A stretch of DNA of 64,000 bases from Mesaphorura yosii. Taxonomy: Eukaryota > Arthropoda > Collembola > Poduromorpha > Tullbergiidae. The DNA is taken from positions 1 through 64,000 of the forward strand of contig WIXG01000329.1 in NCBI GenBank assembly GCA_009869945.1, written 5' to 3'. The translations under genes were made by a program, and so were the position numbers. Of this stretch, positions 1 to 25,700 are shown one piece after another. Positions within the stretch are counted from its first letter, which is position 1. Every line of letters begins with the position of its first letter. The notes under the pieces were generated by a model that was not told where the DNA came from, made no database searches, and saw only the letters and a list, made by a program, of their open reading frames with translations.

Positions 1-3000
1 CGATAAGATTATTTGCAGCCTCGGTTCGACGCCATTTCCTTTTTGTGACTTACTCTATCAAATGCAATCTGTCCTCAAGCAATCAACCCCGTACACCTCT
101 TTGCCTTTACAAAAGGATATACTTGAACACTGGGAAAGGAAAATGAAGTCGCTATCCCCAAACACTTACCATTCAGAGTGTCAGAGTACGGGTGTCATTT
201 GCAAAACTATAATATCGAATTGAAACAGCTGTGTGCATTCAACTGCAATGTAAATCCTACAATCGAATATTCGAATTTACTATTTTCATGCCTGCCATTA
301 TTCATGCTCCCTCATCCAAATGAAGTCCAATTACCGGACTCCGGTTTATATATAGATGAAAAGTTACGTAGAGGATTGATAAATAGATGTGCATTGCAAA
401 TGCGATTACTTCGCTCAATGAACGGCACAAAGCAATAATTATAGAGCGCTATTATATTCAGTGGGTACTGAAAACTTCCTTTCCATTTACGACGAGGCAA
501 CAATGTAATGCGTCATAATTTCGCACTGACCCAAGAAATCAGGTTTACATGGAGAGGATATTAAAATGGCAATTATAAAAGGGGTCACCCAGATTTGAAT
601 ATGAAATTGAAAGTAAGTATAGTATGATATCCTACACAACGAACTGACAAGTGAAGGTAAATTGATCAAGGCAAAGGGGAGGTATTACGAGTAAATGTGA
701 ATCTCAGGAATGTGAAGACATTTGGAGTTGAAAGGTTAAATTGTCAGGAAAAGCAGTGAAGGATACAAATACTTTTGGCAATACGATAAAGGTTGATTAA
801 ATTGCATCATACTTTATTGGATGGAAATAATATCGGGGCATGTTTTACAATGCACTTGTGTAAGGAATGCCGGTTCAGTTGACGGTGAAACACATCAGTA
901 CAAATAACCTAATGGCTATTTCGTGGAAATACGGCCCAGGAGGAGTTGAATGAAGCCTTCATCATTCTGCCATTTTCCTTCATGGCACGTTCCCATTCTC
1001 TTTTGCATACTTGCTCTGGTCTGCTCTACCTTTCTCCTGTCCTTCAGACCCGAGTGGTTGAATTTTGCAAACGCGAAAAGTTCAAGCATGAATCGAAAGA
1101 CATGTGAAGCCTCCCAGCGTAAGAGCTTTCTTTTGAGTTCCGACCAAACAGGTAAAAGCATTTTCCTTTTGTCAAGCTCGGGTCGTTCAAGCGTGTAATA
1201 ATAATAGAATGATTCGTTCAACTTTTATATTTTCGACATAAAACGCGTTTTGTCAGAACTGCGTCGCTTTCAAAATTCAATCATGCTCGAGAGGACCAAA
1301 GTTCACAACTCTGCTGCGTCTACTGCAAGTCTGCAAGGAGACAGCGAGAAATTCATCGATTAGAAATTACTGTCATTATGTCAGAAATTGCTAACCATAA
1401 GCATGGCCAAAATGAGAAAACGTGAGTGGACAGCACGAGAATGAGGACGATAAAAATACTTCCGATACTGGCACTAAAATAAAATGTATAAATTGAAGGG
1501 CTTAGTTGCTGAATTCCTTCTTTTGAGCATATAAATACATGAAGTGCTGGTAAATATGGCAATCAACTGGCTCCTTTGATCCTCTTATGCTGTTTTTCAA
1601 TTGGCTTTTCGTTGCCATTCTTGTCCTGCGGTTTTCGGTATGCGGCTAAATGGCTTCAAAACACAAAAATGAATTCATGTCCAGAAACTACGCACAAAAA
1701 TTTGTTCAAATATTCGAATCGCAGCACTCGCCCAGTTGCCGTTTTGTGTACAAAATGGACAATTGCGACTATGACGTTATTGACCTGTAACTCAAAAACT
1801 GACACAACCGACAGGCTTGTTAATGACAGGTGTGTGCTTAACTTAACTGTGGATGGAAAAGTTACGTATTTCGAATAAGCGGAGGAACCTTCGAAGTATT
1901 TCAATTGTATCAGTCCAGTGCTTGACCTCAAAAGCAAAAGCGGTCCATAAAAAAGAAATTCATTGGATAGGCCAGAAATAATCACACATCAGAGTTACGG
2001 CGTTCAGCGGAACAGTCATGCCGCGCAGTCAGGAGTCGAGGGGGTCTGTGCTGAAGCCAGCAAAAACGGTTAAGGATGTAAGACGGAAGAGGAAAGCATA
2101 ATTCACATCAAACGCCTCGGTGGCCGCCATGCTGGACAAAGGCGAAACGCGTTTAGACTGGCAGGCCAGAATAATGAACTGGAGCCCCTGGTGCGATATT
2201 AAAGATAAGGAAACAAAGGAATAAACAGCGCGGCACGATGTAAGAGCAAAATTATGTCAAACCTCAAATACGACTGTTGCTCATTTAACCGATGAATGAA
2301 CATGGGGTTATTACTTTACGAAAATCCATTGACCTCCAGGACCTCGTCAGTTACAGCGTAAACGTATTAATTCCTATTGTGTCTACTATTCGAAGTACAT
2401 TCCTACTTTTTGTTTCTGCTCCACGTGCTCTCTTTTTCACGAAATTGCTTGTGTCGTTAATATGATAATAGTGACAATGTAATTGCAAATTTTCAAAGCA
2501 GCTTTTCTAGCCATTCGCCGTTCGGCTTTACCAGTTTCACAGATACTCAGTCCACTTGGACATTTGTCGGACAGTCTCCAGTAAAGTGTAACTGCAACGC
2601 GATCACAATAGCTCACAGTTCTCGTCTGCCAAGCACGCGGGCACACTCTTATGACAGATATTCAATCAATAACTCAAACTATTGGAACTCCCAGGCGGAG
2701 AAAGTAGACAGCAGCGCAATGTAATGGAGACCTAGCGCTTCGGACAGACAGAATGGTGCGAATATTTATTGTCACCCCAACTGGGTTTTCATGAAATATA
2801 ACAACAGTGTAAAAATGTAATAAATTATACGTCCGTGGCTCGTTTGTTTGGCTCGCGCAGAATTTATTGACACGTATTTGTTCTCACTCAAAAAGACCAT
2901 GCAGAATTGTAAACGCTCGAGTTACACCGGACTGGAATTGTAAGTGGGTGTCATTTAAGTATCCTTTGAGTACCGTGCTTACTGATATTACTTGCAAAAA

Positions 3001-4200
3001 TAGGGCTGCGAATGTAAGCTTTGTGCGACGGATAGAAGTAATCCATAGGCGACTGCCTTGTCTTTCTTCAAGTGTTCGAGAGTGGCTGAGCAACGAGCAG
3101 TTTAAGTATTGTGACATTGAGAAGGTCTTTCTTTTAATCGAACCGTATACGCTGCATACAAACATCCTCTTATCACAAGACGTATAATAATAACATAATC
3201 ACTGAAATGTTTTCCAAACCAAGTGGCACGCATACTTTGCGACGAGAACAGCGCTGATGCGGCACGGTGAAAGCACATTGAAGCGTAAAGTGTTTGTTAT
3301 GAAAGCATAAATATTTCAGGTTGTCTGCATCTCAGCGCGAGCTTGGATTCCAAAGTTCACTCGCCTTCAAAGGCTTCGCTAATTGAATTCCCCAACAGAC
3401 AGGGCATTGCTCATCGAACCACTCTTGTTCAAAGTGACGGTGCAATAAGCAATAACTGGTACTCGTACAATGAAAGTGAAACTTTATGAGCGTGTTTTGG
3501 CTCATACAATCAGAACGTGTCTCGATGAAGAAGAGGAAAAGCGTGAGATGTTGAGCAGAAAGTGTACAAACTGAGAACCAACACGGAAGGAAGGAATCGA
3601 GCGAGGCTAGAAAATGATGGACTGCTGCTTGCGTTGCGACTGAACCGGAGTGAAGTTTTTATTCTGTTGTAAATTCTGCTTAAAGTACCATATGGAGAAC
3701 CAAGTTGATGAGTCTGCGGAAAAAGTAACACGAACATTTCAGCTGTTCATCCTTCAGCGCCTTGAAAAATTCAATATCCTTACTTTGCTGCTGCCGCCCG
3801 ACCTCGACCGTACCGGAGCGGAGCAGAGCAGAAACGAGAAAGATATCTGTGTATGATCTGCATAATCTTGTAAACTGGTTACTTGTTACCTGTTCTGACT
3901 ATTATTAGATTTAACATATGAACCAGCTAGTCTGGCGTCAGGCCTGGTAGCACGGCGCCTGGACTGCTCGACGGAAACATATTAAAAATTCGCTGCAGGA
4001 CGGCAACCGTTTTAATTATACTTGCCAGCAGCTTTTAATTAAAAATCTGATCTTGGCTCCATATGCACACGTACGTAAACGTGCGCACATGAAGTCATAT
4101 TTCTTCTAATCCAGAGGTGTTCCAAAGATGCAAAACTTCCATTAGTAGTTAATTAGATTAAGTTTGTACTGAAGATTCGAATTACAAGAATCGTGCTCGT
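1..4200. other. Gene-poor AT-rich stretch, no supported gene
   Basis: No frame here resembles a known family. The open frames are short (about 60-110 codons), overlap on both strands and lack flanking splice signals with phase continuity, which is what chance gives at this base composition. No tRNA cloverleaf was found. Enhancer or intronic function cannot be judged from the sequence alone. Confidence 0.6.
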
Positions 4201-4330
4201 GACGCCAGCAACCAGCGTCACGTCACATGAACTGGAATCAAGAGTGATAAATCGGTAGCTAGCTCAGTGCTCTCAGTTTAGCTGTGCTACGCACATTCAA
4301 GTCAATTTCTCGCTGTCCAGGTAAGATTCA
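4201..4330 (+). promoter_or_regulatory. Core-promoter-like site followed by a splice donor
   Basis: An arthropod-type initiator TCAGTT lies at 4273-4278. A TATA-like GATAAAT lies about 27 bp upstream (near 4246). A downstream AGTCA at 4300-4304 matches the DPE consensus but is about 2 bp out of register. Further upstream an inverted repeat, GTGACGC...GCGTCAC (about 4199-4221), is followed by another TGACG-type half site, as in CREB/ATF targets. A consensus splice donor, CAG|GTAAGA, follows at 4320/4321. The interval 4275-4320 could therefore be a short non-coding first exon of a plus-strand transcript. No coding exon downstream is recognisable before the opposite-strand RPB1 gene, so a non-coding RNA is one reading. 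This is inference from motifs. Confidence 0.35.
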
Positions 4331-6670
4331 CATTCACAGTCTGTTGAGCACTGAAAACTTTTCTCTGAATACTTTACTTTCGGACCTGAACACTAAATAC
4401 ATTCATGCTTGCCAAAGTTACTGGTGAATAAATAAACTTCTTTTGAAACGAATTGAATGTACTGTGTCATGAAGTTGAGCTAAGTTGTGGTTGAGCAGAA
4501 GTTGGGAGTGCTCTTCTTCCATCACTTAGTCAACCAGCCACTCCAGCCCCAATCCAACCGAATACGAAAAACCAAATAGAGTAGGACAACCCAAGCCTGG
4601 CATAGAGTGCAATCAAACTTTAATGTTATGAATACGGACGGCGAGCGAATGCCAAATTACTAAATTGAATTATGCTGCCGTACTGGCGGTCGGACTGTGC
4701 TGCATGATGTATGAAATGTACTTAATGAAGATTGAATGCTTTCGCATGTATGGCTAGTTCGAGTTTCCTACTTCCTAGTTGGAGCTGCTCGGCTCCAACG
4801 TCCAAGCCGTTGTAAAACAGCTTTCGCAACGCTGCGTTATTCTAGAACAAGTTACGTGATAATGATAATGGTGATTTAATTCCGACTGAGTGAGCAAATA
4901 CAAAATCAGAAGTGAAAGGTGCTACGTTTCCCTACAACACGCGAACACAAGGCTTTTCCACAAGCAAACAAGCGGGCCCAACACAGCATCAATAATTTAT
5001 TAAGATGGAAAACGGAATGAATGAGATCATTACGTACTTTGCTGGCGGAGATGAAATGAAATGTTACGCAATATATCACGAAACGCTAAAGCTTTTGGAT
5101 GTCTAAATCCAATCCTCTTATAAAGTTAGCATAGCACAGCGCATTCAAACGAGTTGATATTGAAAAATCGAGAAGGAAAGAAGTACTTCGCGAAAATCTC
5201 CTTAGTTCTAGTTTCGAGTCTCGGGTAACAACGAGACGTTAAGCCTCTCTTTCATTTGTTAAGTCGCCTGGATGAAGAAAATAAAGGTCGCCTTTATTTT
5301 CAATTTGGGGACGAACAATGCGCATCAATGGTTGCTGCTGTGCTGTGTAAATTAAATTATCAACCATATCTGAGCTTGGATTTTTTCTCGACACTCGAAC
5401 GCCCTTGATTTCGCCTAGAACCTTCCGTTTTGTGCTAACTCACAATGCTACTATCTCGGCTCATGTATTGGATTGAAAAATGATGACTTGACGTTCTCCT
5501 AAATTCGTTGTGGACATCCATATTTTTCCTCGCGGATGAATCGCACTGTATGTCACAAAAGAAAGGCTCATTTTTAGTAGCAAATAGCCTTCAATGCACG
5601 CCTGAACCAGAAACGGTTTTCTGAGAAATGAAGAATCGAATTGATACCTTTGAATTGAAAAGTGTGACCTAAAAAGGAAGTCAAAAACTGCTCGCCCACA
5701 TTCTTTCCATTCAACATGTTCATCATGCGACTTCCTATGTCCCGAAGTATAGCAACCGCATGATTTCGTGTTATCTGCGTGACAGCGTGTAGTACATATT
5801 TTTATATTTGCATATGAAGTCTGGTTGGTTCTGAGGTGAACAAAATGTTTGAAAAGAAAGTGAGAAGAAAAGGACTTGCTATGCACTCATATACATCTCT
5901 GGAGATACGAATTGGGACTCAGAGAAGCTTTCTCCTCTCCACGCCCGCCGCTTCTCCTGCATTGTTGTCAGTTCTTATCTTCATCTCCGCTCACGTCATT
6001 CTCGCGTGCATCCGCCCTGTCGTTCAATTCAAATCGTTCGATACCGGGGATGCTAGGTCAGCGCAGTGAAGAGGCTCTACGGTCGATAACCCTGGCACAA
6101 TGAAAAATTTCACTAAAACATGAATTCACTACGATTGAAAGAATCCATAATCTATGCCACATTCCTCTAAACACTGTTCTTTCGTGTGTCTGTGCCGGCA
6201 AGAGCAAATCTGAACCTCCGTTCTTTTAGATAAACACTGGAAGCTAATGTTGCGTGAACACCTGGAAGCAAAGGTCGAGAATTTATGTCCAGATCACACA
6301 CTCACGGGCGAACTTTCCTTATTTGGAGCATGAGAAACTACCGGAAAATATGTTACAAGGCCAGGTCAACCACAGATGCAACAAGGGCAGCCGCAACGAT
6401 AAACGGAGATGATTTTCTCTGGGTCATAATACTCTGCATGAAACCCAAAACTATCTGAGAAAGTATCTATATGGGTAAATTATACCCTGGGAGCCTCACC
6501 AGAATTGCCGTGTACATCATGATGTTTACTAAAATAAGTATCATTACGGAGATCAGCGGTTGGTTGGAACAAACGAGAAAGACGCACAAATTGTTGGGAG
6601 CTGCTTTGATTGGTGAAGGATGGCAAACAAACGAGAAAGCTCCCAAGGAGAAAAGTGCCGAGAAACTTGC
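4331..6670. other. No gene seen
   Basis: AT-rich sequence with scattered short open frames, the longest about 140 codons on the minus strand at 5461-5886. That length is near the chance maximum for a window this size and the translation has no recognisable domain. If the promoter at 4.2 kb is real, this would be its first intron. Confidence 0.5.
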
Positions 6671-6783
6671 TCTTATTTGGTTTCTTCATTTGCTTTGTCG
6701 TTGTTCTTTTATAATCCTTTCTCTTCTTTTTACTTTCTTTTTACAACTTTTCCTTTTGTTTTTGTTCTCTTTCCTTCCCTCAG
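6671..6783 (+). other. Long polypyrimidine tract with strong 3' splice acceptor
   Basis: About 110 nt of almost continuous T/C-rich sequence end in CCCTCAG at 6777-6783, the strongest acceptor-like site in the first 13 kb. A consensus donor CCCAG|GTAAGT lies downstream at about 7052. The 6784-7051 interval would be an internal exon of about 270 nt; the only ATG-started frame noticed in it codes about 25 residues, so the exon looks non-coding. It may pair with the donor at 4320, which is inference. Confidence 0.3.
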
Positions 6784-7059
6784 CGGTTCGAGTTGGCCGT
6801 TGTGACACTTAAACCAATTTTCCATTTTCACTACAATGCCACAATTGCATCATATGTCGCAGCTCTGGAAAGATGAGATTACTTACATGGCTATTCTTCA
6901 CTACTTTTTATGATTCCCGAGAAAATGATGCGGGATTAAAAGTGGTTGAAAGAGTGACATGAATTCGCTCTACATGTGATCTTTTGCTAAGTTTTTCAAA
7001 CTCAACAAAGCAGATCTTTCTGTTATGTTTTTCTGTCGTCGTCAAACCCAGGTAAGTCC

Positions 7060-12900
<5,841 letters not shown>

Positions 12901-13028
12901 CCGATTTCAAATGCTCAACTTATCAATTTATTACGCAGCTCAATAAATATCAAGTAACCTTGCAAAATTAATTGAACCTAACTATATTACAGTACTTCTT
13001 TGTCCACTTAGCCGTAAAAATATGCTCC

Positions 13029-21231
<8,203 letters not shown>

Positions 21232-22781
21232 GATAAATTCACGCCTTTATTGACGGCTCACCAAGCAGTTTCCAGAAACAAGCCACGGTTTCAAGTAATC
21301 ATCCAGTCCAATTCATCATAATTGTAGAACTGAACAAATCAAGTATATTGCAAAACCACTAACGTACCCAACCAAAGTGGACAAGTCAATGAGTTAATCA
21401 CGATTTATTTAAGAATTTAGGACGTCTGTACAAGCTGAGCACTGAACTGTGCCAAGTGTATCATCAATTAGTGACTCAACTAATGTAAACACCAATTATA
21501 ACCATTATTTATCCAGGATACTTGTAGTCGACCGCACTCTGACTCGCACTTTCCCAAAATGAATGCACAGCCACCGACGAAGACGCTTAAATATGAAGTC
21601 GTACTGCGATGCAAGTCGTAATGCTGCTGCTACATAATTTTGCGGTACGTACAGAGAACATAACGTAGCTGAATACAGGCGAATCGACAGGACGGGAAAA
21701 CACTTCAAGTGTTACCGCACACGCCGACTTGCCTTCAGCACCGCACTGCACGGCCTAAAATCAAGATCACCTTGTCGTTGCTCGCACTCGCCGTACATAC
21801 GCAAAGCGTACTCTGTTGTTGGTCCAACAAAATGACAGGCTAAATTTTTCCTTTGCTACTACGTTCTGCGGACGGGCTCGGAATTCGGTTCGTGGATTCG
21901 CCACTCGTTTCTCCTATTCCGAACCCCAGAGTTTATTTAATTTTTATTACGGAGATCAAGTCGCAGTCGGCAGAATGAATTGAACTGAGCCGAACCTACT
22001 ATAATGCAGTACAATGGGATAAATATGTATGCAAAGGAATGAACGAGACATGATCTGTCTTTTTGTTATTGTTATGTTCACGTAGTCGGGTTATACGAAT
22101 TCGTATTAAAAGTGCATCTTACATGCACGAAGAAATGATTCAGTGTCATTCAAAAGCATAATTTTTTTTTCTAAAATCGGAATTGTGATAAGATAACTGC
22201 GATGCAAACGAGCAGGTGTTCAAAGATCATTGAATTTTCATCTCGTACATCTTAGATAGTGAATTAGAAGTTAACACTTTGAAGGTATTTGTTAATCGTA
22301 TTTAGTCGGAATATAAATAGGCTCTTCAATTGTCAACAAATCACCATCGTAAAGTGCTAGCAAGTTGTAACTTTTGCAATTTCTAAAACGGTGGAGATTA
22401 ATTTCAGCCCAGTAGCACTGCAGTTAAATATTGTCAAAAGTGGTGGAATTCAAAATTCAGATCACGTACACGTAAGATTACGATACGCTACAGTGAGAAT
22501 AGTTCGTTAACTGCAACCGCATCTGGGATTTGGAATTAACTTATCTGATCTAATCACCCAACACGAAGACGACAAATGTATGCAATCAATAGCTCACTAC
22601 GCTCCTTGGATCCTTGTTAAACATTAATCAGCCTTGGAAATACAGAAGGTAAGAACCCTAAAAACACGGTACTGTCAAAAGTATGGAGCTTGGAGCGTGT
22701 GTAAATGATTAATTGATTAATCTGTTTATGACTTAATGAATTGCAGATTCGCGTAGCTTAGATTTTACAGAATTAACAGAT
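21232..22781. promoter_or_regulatory. Shared RPB1 / USP9X divergent promoter region
   Basis: About 1.55 kb separates the two divergent start codons. On the USP9X side TATAAATAG lies at 22312-22320. A non-coding exon would run from about 22343 to 22648 (AAG|GTAAGA), with a 5'UTR intron 22649-22746 ending TTGCAG, placing the ATG 36 nt into exon 2. No TATA was picked out on the RPB1 side. Open frames between 21.5 and 21.7 kb are not credible genes. Confidence 0.5.
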
Positions 22782-25700
22782 ATGGCTGATGATCAGGAAA
22801 AAGTGAAACCGTTGTCTTCACCCTCGTCAGCTTCGGTGAGGCAAGACGTGGCAAGTTCACCCACAATCGAAAAAAATTCTACTGCTGATCAAGATCAGGG
22901 TATCGACCAAATTGTAATTCCAACTGCAATGGAGTGCGAAGAAGGAGGCGAACCTAGTCCATTGATTAATTGCGGTTCAGATACGATTGCCGACAGCAAC
23001 ACTGATTGCGCGTCAGAAGACGACAAGATTTCTTCAGTTTCGTTTCCAGTGTTTGAATTAGCTAGGTTAGATGAAATGATATCGAATCCAAGATGGGTTG
23101 TGCCTGTCCTTCCTGGCTCTCAACTTGAAGTTTTACTCGATGCCGCAATTAATCTTTGCAAGAAAGGTATGTCTAGTTATGTGGAATTCAAAGGCGGCGT
23201 CCATCAAACCAATAAAACTTTGACTATCACTAAATGAGAAAATCTTGCTCATTAATTCTTGTCTTTCATGTAGGGCTCGACGTCCAGAGCGAACCATGTC
23301 AAAGGTTTTTTAGAGAAGGATTAACCATATCCTTCACCAAAATACTCACTGATGAGGCCGTTTCCAGTTGGAAGCCTGAAATACACAAATGCATCCTGAA
23401 GAATTCGGAGAAGCTTGTCGAACTGATCGTTGCAAAATTGAATCAAGACTGGTTTACATTGTTGGACCTTCTGGGAATTTTATTTAATCCACTTAATAAA
23501 TTTCATTCGTACAACTCCAGCCGTCCACCAGAAAGTTATGCATTGGATACGCCTATTGCAGATGACGAGTTGTTTGCACGACACATTGAAACAAGGTTAT
23601 ACAAAGGTAAGCTGAGAAATCAAAAGTTTAACAGATTGGAAAAATTTGTTGATATACTTCATTTGATTATTTTGCCCTTTGTCTTCTTCAGGCTGGCTTG
23701 TTGACCTAATAAACTTATTCGGAACACTTGGTGGATTTCAATTACTAATGGAAAGATTCAGTATCGGAGCACCATTATCAGTATCTCTAGTGAATGCTTT
23801 ACTTAAACCATTTGGCCTTTGTGCTGATTATCTCACCAAGCATACGGTGGAGAGATACTTTAGCAAAATATTTGAGATTGTGCCTGCATTTTTGGAAAAC
23901 TTGAGTGACGAGGACTTGAAGAAAGAGACGGCGAAATCAGATATTATATCGTCCATAATAAGATTTTTAAAGTGCTTGGAAGCCAGAATTGCCTCAGACA
24001 CAGATGATCACATGAGGAATTTGGAATTGTTCAGACTCAGAATGATTCTTCGAATGCTACAGGTACTGATAACTTTGTTAATTGCTATTGCTAATCCCTC
24101 TACACGTTTTGGGTTGGACCAGTTCACAAAGTACATTTTTCAGGTGTCTTCCTTCAATGGGAAAATGAATGCGCTGAATGAAATTAATCAAGTAATACAA
24201 AATGTACAATCCTACTATCCACACCACCACCGCCTTGATGAAGTCGAATACTTGACGGGAAAGCGCATCGCAGAATGGATCGCAGAAAATCAAGTGTTGC
24301 AAATTATACTTCGGGACTCTCTACATCAACCGCAATACGTTGAAAAGATTGAGAAAATATTAAGATTTATCATCAAGGAGAGGACGTTGACCTTATCAGA
24401 TTTGGATCACATTTGGGCGGCTCAGGTAATCGAATAATTTCCCCAATTGATTTTTAGCGTCCGAGTCAGGTAAACATTTCCTATGGTAACTTTTTAGGTG
24501 GGGAAGCACGATGCGATAGTGAAAAACCTTCACGATCTGCTGGCTAAACTGGCGTGGGATTTCAGTCCTGAACAACTAGACCATTTATTTGAGTGTTTTC
24601 AAGCAAGTTGGACAACAGCAAATAAACGCCAGCGTGAGAAATTGTTGGAATTGATTCGAAGACTAGCGGAGGATGACAAGGACGGTGTAATGGCTTTCAA
24701 AGTATTGACTTTATTCTGGAATTTGGCGCATTCCAATGAAGTTCCAACTGAAATCATGGATCAAGCTCTCACAGCCCACGTGAAAGTATTAGATTATAGT
24801 TGCTCTCAGGTTCGTTTACTGAGCAATGCAAGACTCTGTCCATCCGTTTTATACCTTAAATCCCTTGCGTTAATTTGCTTTGGTACTTTGTTTTTGACAG
24901 AGAGATAATCAGAAATATCAATGGCTCAACACAAGCATGGCTCAGATGCTTGAGGATGATGTGGTCTGGGTCATTCCCGCTATGAAGCATATGAGAGAAA
25001 TATTTTCACTGTATCCGGAGGGTACAGGGACACACAAAAATGCATCCACTGTGTTCCGCTGTTCGGTTGTAAGGAAAATTCAGACCGAAAAGTGCTTGGT
25101 TGTGAAGGTCTGCGATTCCCTTTACAACTACGAGGAGCGGGTGCGAAACTACATTAAAGGTTAGTAGGAATTAATTGTGTCACCGTCTAAACCCCACATG
25201 CAACTTCAATCTTCCGACATTTTTACAGAAAAAGGATTTGTTGAAGCTCAATCTCTCAAATTAGACGGACGTTACTCTCATCTAGACCAAATTAGGGAAC
25301 GATTGTTCTTTCTTCGATTTTTACTCAAGGTAATCTCCGAGTTCTTAAAAATTCGCTATTTCACATGAATGTTTAATATTGTGCTGCTTAGGAGGGACAG
25401 CTTTTGCTCTGCAAGGAGCAGGCATTTCTTATTTGGGAGTGTTTAGCAGAAAGTCCCGCTTATCCAAGTGATAGAGAAATGTGCTTTGAATGGTTCTCCA
25501 AATTAATGGGAGATGATCATGACTTGGATCCAGAATTGGCTGACCTGTTCTTTACTTCAAAAATTCTCACACTCGATGCAACTCTGTTGACAGATAATGG
25601 AATGGAGTAAGTATTCATTATTCAACAAAAACTTGCGGGTGTATTATCTTAGAAGCTGACTCTTTCTATCAGATGTTTCGAACGATTCTTCAAAGCTGTA

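Noticed and set aside
22..32. GGTTCGACGCC resembling a tRNA B box
   Set aside because: The flanks cannot form a T stem and no A box or acceptor stem is found at tRNA spacing.
5461..5886. 141-codon open frame on the minus strand
   Set aside because: No domain, no splice context; length is near the chance maximum for this amount of AT-rich sequence.
6471..6812. 113-codon plus-strand open frame with a hydrophobic Leu/Phe-rich end
   Set aside because: The hydrophobic part is the translated polypyrimidine tract, better explained as a splice acceptor region.
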